A stretch of 64,000 nucleotides of DNA from Lamellibrachia satsuma. Lineage: Eukaryota > Annelida > Polychaeta > Sabellida > Siboglinidae. The translations under genes were made by a program, and so were the position numbers. The notes below the pieces were generated by a model. That model was not told the DNA's origin, ran no database searches, and was given only the letters and a program-made list of their open reading frames with translations. The first letter of the stretch is position 1; each line of letters begins with the position of its first letter. The stretch covers positions 6,761,001-6,825,000 of the forward strand of contig BSQZ01000015.1 of assembly GCA_033239005.1 (NCBI GenBank), given 5' to 3'. Positions 10,780 through 22,700 of this stretch are shown here, piece after piece.

Positions 10780-13700
10780 GTGGGTACTCCAGGAAATACC
10801 ACAGACATTAAAATATAGAACATGTGACCAATGTTTTGAAGAATTATGGTGTCTTAGGAGTCAAGTAGTACAGTATTTAGCCTTGGACAAGCTATGTGAT
10901 TTAATTTATTAATTTATTAATTAATTTATTAAATTAATTACATTTTATTTCTGTGAATATTTAGAAAATTAGGGCAGTGTATCTACGCAATACATTTTGA
11001 TTATCAAATTCTAGAACGGCAAGAAACATAATGAGTAATCTTCGAAAATAATATGCATTTGGAATGTATTCTGCAAAGGTGTGCTTTCTGATCTCCATAG
11101 GCCTTTTCAATGACTAAAGTATGTTTACATTATTACTGATCACAACAGTTTCTGTTGAAAAAGAACCAATGCATGTGTTAATGAATGAGTGACTATGATA
11201 TGCCAAATACCATGTAGCCTTCCATATCTCATATATGGCACAAGATATTGAAGGAACCGGACCATTATTGATCTTTATTAGCAGTAATTTCTTTGTGGGA
11301 TCAGGCAGGATGCTAATTCCTGGTCACAGCTGCTAGGGACCGTCTGCCTTCTACCTTGTTAGTGACTTGTGTGTTTGTAGGGCTGACAGCAGTATGTATC
11401 ATGCTCTGTGCTATGGGACCATCATGTACCTTGTTAGTGACTTGTGTGTTTGCAGGGCTGACCGCAGAATGTATCATGCTCTGTGCTATGAGACCATCAT
11501 GTACCTTGTTAGTGACTTGTGTGTTTGCAGGACTGACCGCAGTATGTATCATGCTCTGTGCAATGGGACAATCATTTACTTTGTCAGTGACTTTTGTGTT
11601 TGCAAGGCTGACAGCAGTATGTATCATGCTCTGTGCTATGGGACCATCATGTACCTTGTTAGTGACTTTGCAGGGCTGACCGCAGTATGTATCATGCTCT
11701 GTGCTATGGGACCATCATTTACCTTGTTATTGACTTGTGCGTTTGCAGGGCTGACAGCAGTATGTATCATGCTCTGTGGTATGGGACCATCATGTACCTT
11801 GTTAGTGACTTGTGTGTTTGCAGGGCTGACCGCAGAATGTATCATGCTCTGTGCTATGAGACCATCATGTACCTTGTTAGTGACTTGTGTGTTTGCAGGA
11901 CTGACCGCAGTATGTATCATGCTCTGTGCAATGGGACAATCATTTACTTTGTCAGTGACTTTTGTGTTTGCAAGGCTGACAGCAGTATGTATCATGCTCT
12001 GTGCTATGGGACCATCATGTACCTTGTTAGTGACTTTGCAGGGCTGACCGCAGTAGGCATCATGCTCTGTGCAATGGGACCATCATTTACCTTGTTATTG
12101 ACTTGTGTGTTTGCAGGGCTGACAGCAGTATGTATCATGGTCTGTGCTATGGGACCATCATTTACCTTGTTAGTGACTTGTGTGTTTGCAGGGCTGGCTG
12201 CAGTATGCATCATGCTCTGCGCAATGGGACCATCATTTACCTTATTAGTGACTTGTGTGTTTGCAGGGCTGACCACAGTATGTATCATGCTCTGTGCTAT
12301 GGGACCACCATTTACCTTGTTAGTGACTTGTGTGTTTGCAGGGCTGACAGCAGTATGTATCATGCTCTGTGCTATGGGACCATCATTTACCTTGTTAGTG
12401 ACTTGTGTGTTTGCAGGGCTGACAGCAGTATGTATCATGCTCTGTGCTATGGGACCATCATTTACCTTGTTAGTGACTTGTGTGTTTGCAGGGCTGACTG
12501 CAGTATGTATCATGCTCTGTGCTATGGGACCATCATGTACCTTGTTAGTGACTTTGCAGGGCTGACCGCAGTATGTATCATGCTCTGTGCTATGGGACCA
12601 TCATTTACCTTGTTATTGACTTGTGTGTTTGCAGGGCTGACAGCAGTATGTATCATGCTCTGTGCTATGGGACCATCATGTACCTTGTTAGTGACTTGTG
12701 TGTTTGCAGGGCTGACTGCAGAATGTATCATGCTCTGTGCTATGAGACCATCATGTACCTTGTTAGTGACTTGTGTGTTTGCAGGACTGACCGCAGTATG
12801 TATCATGCTCTGTGCAATGGGATAATCATTTACTTTGTCAGTGACTTTTGTGTTTGCAAGGCTGACAGCAGTATGTATCATGCTCTGTGCTATGGGACCA
12901 TCATGTACCTTGTTAGTGACTTTGCAGGGCTGACCGCAGTATGCATCATGCTCTGTGCAATGGGACCATCATTTACCTTGTTATTGACTTGTGTGTTTGC
13001 AGGGCTGACAGCAGTATGTATCATGGTCTGTGCTATGGGACCATCATTTACCTTGTTAGTGACTTGTGTGTTTGCAGGGCTGACCGCAGTATGTATCATG
13101 CTCTGTGCTATGGGACCATCATTTACCTTGTTAGTGACTTGTGTGTTTGCAGGGCTGACAGCAGTATGTATCATGCTCTGTGCTATGGGACCATCATTTA
13201 CCTTGTTAGTGACTTGTGTGTTTGCAGGGCTGACCGCAGTATGTATCATGCTTTGTGCTATGGGACCACCATTTACCTTGTTAGTGACTTGTGTGTTTGC
13301 AGGGCTGACAGCAGTATGTATCATGCTCTGTGCTATGGGACCATCATTTACCTTGTTAGTGACTTGTGTGTTTGCAGGGCTGACAGCAGTATGTATCATG
13401 CTCTGTGCTATGGGACCATCATTTACCTTGTTAGTGACTTGTGTGTTTGCAGGGCTGACCGCAGTATGTATCATGCTCTGTGCTATGGGACCATCATGTA
13501 CCTTGTTAGTGACTTGTATGTTTGCAGGGCTGACCGCAGTATGTATCATGCTCTGTGCTATGGGACCATCATGTACCTTGTTAGTGACTTGTATGTTTGC
13601 AGGGCTGACCGCAGTATGTATCATGCTCTGTGCTATGGGACCATCATGTACCTTGTTAGTGACTTGTATGTTTGCAGGGCTGACCGCAGTATGTATCATG

Positions 13701-16700
13701 CTCTGTGCTATGGGACCATCATGTACCTTCAGGCAACGATGACATTTGAAGCTGTAAGTAGCCTTTTCATCCTTTGTCTTGTTAGTATTCTAAAGAAACT
13801 GGCAGTGACAGAGCCATGTTCTTTTTCATTGTTCACCTTTGCAAAGATTCCTTGTAAGATTAATCTGCAATTGTTTTCAACATTGTGAAGTGTGAAAGTA
13901 ATTTTAAAATAGAATCTGTTGACATTTTGAAAATGTATACCATATAATACGTGCATGCATGCACATGCAGCATGGACATGCATCTAAATTGACATGTCAT
14001 GCCAATCTTGTTAGCATAAATTGATTCAGTTTGCACTTGCTGCATTCAATTATGATTGAATGTGCATGTAAGGAAGCCATTCAGAGGCATCCACCTTAAA
14101 GGGACTAACAACAAGACACTAACTTAAATGCCTTTTCAGTGTGTACACAAAGTTTAATATTGTATGTACTATATGCCAAAATAAAATTAAAAAAAAAAAT
14201 ATTTATAGGTAAAATTAGATGTTTAATGTGTCTAACTCGCAAAGTGTGCGTAAAATTCAATAAAGTTGATGAGATGAATGATCACATGGTTTTGTGATAT
14301 CACTGATGATATGAGTTTACATTTAGTCACTGATTTCTATGCAATGCTTCAGTAGTTTCACTCGCGTCACAATTGTGAGTGATGGCGATGTCAATTTTTC
14401 AGAATAAAAACATACACATGTGACGTGGTCAAAACATTACTCTTACTTCCATATAGAGATCGAAATTTACAAAAACATGCCATCTCCTATGCCTAGCTTC
14501 GTGGAGCTAGGAATAGAAGATATAGCTAGCTTTTGTTTTTGTTATTTGTTATTGTTACATGGAAGTAAGGGTAATGTTTGACCACATCACATGTGTATAT
14601 GTGTGGTGATTTTGGCCCTTGGTGAATTAGGCCCAGCTGCCATGTGCATGAATCCGGTCACATTATAGTGTGAATGGGAGGTGAATTCGGCCGATGTTAT
14701 TTTGGCTTGGTGATTTCGGTGACTGAGGTGACTCACAAGATCTACTTTGTTCTAACTAGTAATGGATTAGCCTTCACTTTAAGGGTTTGTTATTCCTGTA
14801 CTTGTCAACAAAGAGACGCCAAGTTCAAGATACTGTAGAAGTGCAATGCTTTGTCTGTTTCATACAGTGAGCAGGTGTGAATAAAAGACCATGCTTCACA
14901 TTCAAAATGATCTGACGAAAAACACTGTTTAGATCAAAGACCATATGCAGGTGGCTCTGTTGTATTCACAATACAATAATCGCTTATCACTCTCGTTGCT
15001 CTGTATTTTATTTAATTGAGCAAATTTCTGGGGAGAATTTTCCCTGATGAGGGGAAATGCATGAAAATCTGAAATACAGAAACAAAATATGATAATTTTA
15101 ATTTAATTTATTAAAATTATTCAACTGTATATGATATTATAGTTTTTGGTGTAATATATTATATGCTATGAATTTTAAGGATACAACGAATTGTATAAGT
15201 TCTAATGATTGTCTTGCTGACTGCATATTAAATTGGTAAAATATAGCGCCGTATTTTATGCGAAAGGAAGCAAAAGCTATAAGAGTGGTTACAAAGTAAC
15301 ATTTTCGGGTTAATGTGGAACTAAATAAATTAACAAATGAGAGAATATATGCTTTATTCACAGTAAGACACACACTAAACTTCATATGCTCAATGCACTG
15401 AGACTGAAGTCACCAAAGTTGCAGGCTGAAGTTTCCAAAGAATGCTGTCCTAATTCACCAGGTTGAATTCACCGTGCACTGACATCACCTGTATCCCTGC
15501 TGACAGCTCACTTCAATCCGAGGTGCACCATGGTTATCGACGCCTGTGTCGCTGTCTGTGTTCTATGGATTGATGGCATCAACACAGCTTCCACTACTGA
15601 GAATAATGTTGACACAACATCCTCTTTCAATGAGATTCTAGCACCAGGAAACCCAGAGCCGCCATCTTCTCTGGTCCGAATCGCAGTTGAAACAAGTTTT
15701 CTTGAAGTGAGCAAAGCCAGCTGTGCTTCATCGACTTAGACCAACTACATGTCACTCTATTATTACTACAGTTTGCATTACAATCGAATGCTGTACAATA
15801 AACCATTCTGACGCTCGCTTGTCAACAAATGACATGAATGAATGAATGGAAAGTCTGTCATCAATGATGTCACATTAAAGCTTGCCAATAATCATGGGAA
15901 AATATGCGTAATCGAGGCACGCTGGTAGAACAGGGTATTATTTAGAATTATTAATTGAATTCTAATGAACTTTTTGGTGTTGTGGAAATAGATGTAAATA
16001 ATATTTTTTCAAGCAATCATTGTTTTTATTCCATTTAACAACCTGCACATCAATTTGTAGTAGTGACAATGGAAATTGCTTTACCAATTTCACACATAAT
16101 AATAACTTCTATGGTACCTATATCCTCAGGAACCTGAGGTCAGAGGCGCAACAAAACAGAATCTTAATGATCATGAACAGGGATGCGCAAAAGTCATTAA
16201 AAGAACGAGGGACGAGTTTTTTTGGAGATAGCTATAGTTTAAGATGTTTTCAGAGTGATGGGGAGGTCATTCCAGACCCTAGGTGCAGCTACAGAGAAAG
16301 CATGTTTGCCCAAGTTAGATCTGATCTGCCTAGGGATATTTGAAAGGAGACTAGCCAAGTAGGATGGTTGCTGTGTGATGTGAGAGTGGACAGCTTAAAA
16401 TTAATTTGATAAGTAACAGGAAGCCGGTGTAACTGCTGAATTAGTGGTAATGATGGTGAAAACCGAGGCACCCTGAGTACCACACGTGCCAGACAATTTT
16501 GTACTCATTGGAATTTAGCTAAGTCTCTTTTAGCAGTGTTATTTAGTAGTGAATTACAATAGTCAAAGTGGCTACTAATTAGTGCCATTGATATTGTTTT
16601 AGCTGTAGATATATATATGTGATGCCGAATTTGATAGAAACAGGATTTACATACTTCAGAAATATGCAGGTGAAAGTTGAAGTCACTATCAAAGACAACA

Positions 16701-19700
16701 CCTAGATTACAAACAGTATCTGATGGGAATGTATCACTGCCAAACAGTTTAACAGAAACATGGCTGATGACCCTATTTCATTGTTGCTTAGTGCCAATAA
16801 TTATAAGGTCTGTTTCATGTGGATTAAGCTTTAGCTTACTTGATTCCATCCAAAACAATATATCAGTAAGACAGTCACTTAATGTCGAAACAGATTCTTG
16901 TGCATTTGTTTGTGAAAGTGATATGTAAACCTGTGTGTCATCAGCATACAGGTGATGACTGAGATTATGATTATTAATGACTTGGCTGAGCGACATGGTA
17001 TGTAAGCTAAACAGAAAAGGGCCAAGGACGGATCCTTGAGGCACACCGAATGGAAGGTGTTGTGGGCAAGATAATGTGCCAGATATGTTAATGCTTTGGT
17101 GTCTGTCTGAAAAATATGATTTGAACCATCATACAAGATACATGAGCAGATCCCACACTTTCTACTAATTAGTTGTAGATTATCAGTGGTGAAACTACAG
17201 ATACTGTAGTATTGCATTAATGTGTATTCATGGAGCATGACGGCATGTGGTGAAAGATGCATAGATAGTGGTCTTACTCCTGGCTTGTAAGGCTATCTGC
17301 ACCCTTCTATGGATTGCTAAGTCTAGCCGAGCAGCCATCGCCATTCGTGACACACCTTTCCAAGAAGACTATATAGGCAACACAAATATGTTAGACCAGA
17401 CTAAGATTACTTATTACCCTAACAGTTAGCTGCATAATTATTACTTAGTAAAATTTTGACAGCATATGCTATAGTAGTATTATTTGAGACCAAGTTGTAA
17501 TTAATAATTTTTGTTTTTAAGAAAATATCCATGTTGAATCTATTATACACAGGAAATTTATTATTGTTAACTAGCTTACAACCATCCATGTAGCAAAAGG
17601 GGTGAAACCACATTTTATTTTCAAATACAGGTTTTCAACTATGATCTGACCTCATCGGAGTTTGATTTTCAAATTGGCAGCCATTATAACGTTTCTTAGG
17701 ATTCCTGCAAAATTTATCCTACAATTTCATTTTCTTCAACATTTTACAGCATACTGATGCTCCATTAACACACACTGATGCTCCATTAACACACATTGAT
17801 GATCTATTAACACACACGCTGTTGGTAATTCCACAAAATCAGATAAAAACACAACCAAAGCAGATACCCCTCAATTTCGGCCTAGCCCGGTGAATAATAC
17901 AGAAATGTTGGTACGTTGTTATTGAACGAAAGATCTAATGAAGTACCCGGTAGTAAAAAAGACATTAACTCTGCCAACATATCTGGTGTGAAAGTACTCG
18001 AAAAAAATTCACCCATTAAACAACAATGAAGGTAGTTATTTACAGTTATTTTGTACCTGTCGGACAAAGACAGACACAGTGAGCTATTTGAGTGTTGAAC
18101 CACTCTGTGGCTTTTGTTGGCCACAGACCATATTTATGATCCATATGCCATTGCCCACATAACAAGTCCCTAGGATAGTGACGAATGTGTGGCATTAGGA
18201 AATTTATGAGTGCATTTTTATCATCGCCGATTGGTAGATCAGAGGCGACTGGTGCAAGAAGGTGAAGGAACTTAGAGGCAAGTGGCAAGTGCCTGGGAGA
18301 AGATACTGCCTGATTGCCCCCAAACTTAGTATATTAAAAATATATAGCTGTACAGACAAAGAGCTCAGATAACAAGTGCACAGATAAGCTGCTGTGTGCT
18401 CTACATTTTCTTAAACATTTATGTAGATCTTGTGGGCTGTGTGAATGTGACCCCCTGTGTCCACTATGATCTGTCAGACAATATGGAGTACAGGGGTCTG
18501 TTGCGTTACTGCATTTCTATCTTCTTTTGTGAAACATGGGTACCTGTCTTTAAAGGCAAGGTACAGCAATCTTCATTGGTTCACTGAACGACTGTTTTAT
18601 GGTACATCGATTTTCATTGGTTAACTGAACGACTGTTTTATGGTACAGCGATCTTCATTGGTTCACTGAACGACTGTTTTATGGGACATAGAAACAATGA
18701 ATTTATAGTATTCATTACATCTCAGTTGTTTAAAAATAATATCCATACTAAACATGTTACTAGCGTGATCTTTCATCAATTGATATTTTTGAAAATACAC
18801 AACTTGGCAATTAATTAAAATATGCTAGTTTTACGACACATTTAAAGTTTACGACTGACCAGTAAAACTTCACATTTAAAGTTTATGACACACAGATACT
18901 GCATGACTGCATGGAAAAGCTGACAAGTAAAACTTCACATTTAAAGTTAAAATATAGTTTTTCACTGAATCATTTACTGGACTGTCATATCGCGTTTTGT
19001 ACAATTTCATAACATTATTAATTTAGTTTGAGACATTCAGAGTATTTCAACATTTTAATTATATGAAACCCCAACAAGCTGCAAATGAGTTAACCAGTGA
19101 AAATGGTTGTACGTTCCGTTAAACATAGACAACTCAAACATCTGGAGCATGACATCACGAATGGCTGGTCTGGAGCATGACATCACGTATGGCTGGTCTG
19201 GAGCATGACATCACGCATGGCTGGTCTGGAGCATGACACCATGCATGGCTGGTCTGGAGCATGACACCATGCATGGCTGGTCTGGAGCATGACACCATGC
19301 ATGGCTGGTCTGGAGCATGACACCATGCATGGCTGGTCTGTCATCATGAATCATCTGTGAATGAGTACCTGCTGTGTTTTTGGAGAGATGCCTAACCAGT
19401 GGGTTGTGTGGAGTAGCAGGCCGTGTGAGGTACTGTCTTGTAGGCAGGTGCATGTATGAATAAATTTGGTATCCTGCTGATGAAGTGTGATGCAAGTAAA
19501 GGTGATGTCTGCCAACACTAGCCACCTGTCTGTTTGAGCCATCACAGTGGGATGTTATGTTAACAGATTAGTAACAAGCCATCAATTTAAACTTTATAAA
19601 AAGCAAAATTTTAGTGACAGGAATGTTCAATTTGCAACAGTGTTAGAGAATGCTTATTTGTGTCTCCCTGTATTGGATGGCTACGCCGTGGCATAGTTAT

Positions 19701-22700
19701 GTTAAATCTGGTGTCTCCCTGTATTGGATGGCTACGCCGTGGCATAGTTATGTTAAATCTGGTGTCTCCCTGTATTGGATGGCTACACCGTGGCATAGTT
19801 ATGTTAAATCTGGTGTCTCCCTTTATTGGATGGCTACGCCGTGGCATAGTTATGTTAAATCTGGTGTCTCCCTGTATTGGATGGCTACGCCGTGGCATAG
19901 TTATGTTAAATCTGGTGTCTCCCTGTATTGGATGGCTACACCGTGGCATAGTTATGTTAAATCTGGATAAGTCAGTGACAATTTTACATGTCGACATTTA
20001 AAAAATTACAAATCGCCCACTGGTAGTAATAAAAAAAGGAATAAGATACGTTCTTAGATATCGCTGTATCCAAGTCAAAACACTACACTTCACCCCTGGC
20101 CTGTTCATTCCAACACCAACTCAACTTTTCTGGGAAGCTTTCAGCCACTGCTACCACGCACCACAATATATATAATATATAATGATACATCATTAAATTT
20201 GGTGTGCATTATAAGATATGTTGTCAGCGTTTTTTTTGAAGGACCACATTTTGTTTGTGACGTTAGTTAGCAGTACATTGAGGACATGTTATCTTCTGCT
20301 TATATTTAAGGCATTAGATAGCAACAGCATTCTGCAAAATGGTTGTCAAAAGTCTGATTTGTTGCATGTCAGTTCTATTCAAAAATATGCATATGAATAT
20401 AAACATCACTATCTGGTTATTTATATAAAAGATTCACAAGATAGTCATGTTTATGAAGTTTGCAACGTTTAATAATACATAGGCCCACCTGTGTGTTAAT
20501 GAAGCACTATGTGTGGGGGCAGTGGCTCAGTGGTTGGAGTGTGGGACTGTTAGTCAAGAGGACAGGACTTCAAATTCACCTGTTGCCATTTCAGAGCTTG
20601 AGCAACTTAATTTGCCCCACTTTGCCTTTGTCTTTTGGATGTAATACTAAAGGCCAGATCTACCTGATGCCAAGGGAAGTCAAATATCCCACACGAATAA
20701 ATGTCATGGAAAAACCTGCACTAGACCAAGAATGTGCTGCTTGGAATAAACAAACTGAGAATTGAGTATTGTGTGATTGTGTTGACAGAGAGACATACAG
20801 ACGGCCGTGACGGTGGTGAAGAGATCTCTGCAGGTCTGCAACCAATACCGCAAGAAGACGTCAGTGATTGGGTCACTCACTCCCGGAATGAAGACCAACT
20901 ACAACAGCTACACGGCAGGTGGGAACACTTACTTGCATGCGGGTCATCTACGTATATTTTGTTATGTTCAGGTACCACACCAGATACTGTTTCTAATTAT
21001 TAATCTTTTTGTAAGTCATTGTGTCTGCCAGGAGGTGAAGTGTTAAGTCAACGTGTCTGCCAGGAGGTGAAGCGTTAACTCAATGTATGTACCAGGAGGT
21101 GAAGTGTTAAGTCAACGTGTCTGCCAGGAGGTGAAGCATTAACTCAATGTATGTACCAGGAGGTGAAATGTTAAGTCAACGTGTCTGCAGGAGGTGAAGT
21201 GTTAAGTCAACGTGTCTGCCAGGAGGTGAAGTGTTAAGTCAACATGTCTACTAAGAGGTGAAGTGTTAAGTCAACATGTCTGCCAGGAGGTGAAGTGTTA
21301 AGTCAGTGTGTCTGCCAGGAGGAGAAGTGTTAAGTCAACGTGTGTACCAGGAGGTGAAGTGGTATGTCAATGTGTCTGCCAGGAGGTGAAGTGTTAAGTC
21401 AACATGTCTGCCAGGAGGTGAAGCGTTAAGTCAACATGTCTACCAGGAGGTGAAGTGTTAAGTCAACGTGTCTACCAAGAGGTGATGTGTTAAGTCAACA
21501 TGTCTGCCAGGAGGTGAAGTGATAAGTCCTAGAGAACAAGATAATCACTCTATATAGGAACCCACACCTTTACATGGAAGTCTTAAAATAGTAATGTTTT
21601 ATACATTATCATTCCTGGTTTGTCAATTAATAAGTATTCCATAAATTATTCAATTAGGCATGATGCTTCACAATGCAGGAAATCTAAGAGGTACTTACCT
21701 CCCATGAATGTCATTTACTGGTATTTCATATTATAAAATGCAAGTGTGTCCAAAATCAGTTGGACATATTTATACATTATCATTCCTGGTTTGTCAATGC
21801 TGTATAAACACCTTGGTAGTGTGTTGTTCTTTCTGGTTTCAAAAGCACTTTCTTAGATGACCTCACAACATTTCTTTCACATTGCCATAAATTTGCTGTG
21901 TCAGTATTAATGTTGTATGTCAGTTTGCTGGGTGGTCTGGTATTTCTTAAGGCTTTTTACATTGCTTCTGCTTTAGCAATGAAACATACAGTATCATTCT
22001 TGCTTGAGACCATCTTCTTATAATACTTAAGAAAATAATTAAGAAATTGTTTATATAAAATCTTGGGACATACCATACAAAAAATCTTCCCACTTGGTCC
22101 GTTGCGGGGGGGCACATAACTTACTTTGTTCCACCCACTCAACGAATTGTCTCCATCCATCACGCTCTTCTTTCATTCTAGATATATAATATTTATAAAA
22201 GTAGTATAATGTAATAACTCATATGTTTAGTGTTTGTCCTCTTTGTCCAGAATGTGTCACACAGTACATATTTCTGTCACCAGTGGTAATATGACCCTTC
22301 AGCTGTAGCAAATAAATATATGACTGTCTTGCTAGAGTTTGATAACAGCTTATTACATTCCCTATGAATATTCTTTCTTATGTATCAAAATGATTTAGGC
22401 TTTAGTTTAACATATGTCTAAGATATCTAACTGTAGGTTCCCATTATGTTGTTGTTGACTTGAGATCGTTATGTATTGTTTACATAAGATCTTTATATGT
22501 CTCAGTTATGTTGGTTTTTTACATCAGCAATATTGTTAATGTTTCAGCAGTGCATAGTTTATGTACTACAGTTTTCATAGGATATGTTTATAATGAAATC
22601 TTGGTAGTTCTGAGAAGCCTCCTGACCCCACAGCTTGTAAAGGTCAACCCATCTGAAGGTGTTTGTGGTAATGTCATATACTGATAGGTCATTTAATGGG

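Larger units (their letters stand above)
13754..20788 (+). other. TTC39 intron 2 (7.0 kb)
   Basis: It holds a foldback element, an L2/CR1 LINE, four short arrays and a SINE (annotated separately). Open frames at 15530-15739 and 17882-18288 were examined and match nothing I recognise. ggtgaattagg motifs near 14620 and, inverted, near 15455 could bound an unknown element. Confidence 0.6.

Noticed and set aside
11313..13888. Several long open frames on both strands with 25-residue repeats (TAVSPANTQVTNKV and MYHALCYGTI types)
   Set aside because: They exist because the 75-bp unit is a multiple of three. Apart from the exon-frame reading described in the findings, nothing supports translation.
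14605..15490. Possible large inverted-repeat element bounded by ggtgaattagg motifs
   Set aside because: Only about 15 bp of clear inverted match at the ends and no internal coding; too weak to list as an element.
15508..15739. Overlapping open frames on both strands in TTC39 intron 2
   Set aside because: No recognisable domain and no splice-site support.
17882..18288. Two overlapping minus-strand frames with plausible composition
   Set aside because: No family recognised and they are frame-shifted against each other; possibly old transposon text, but I cannot support a call.
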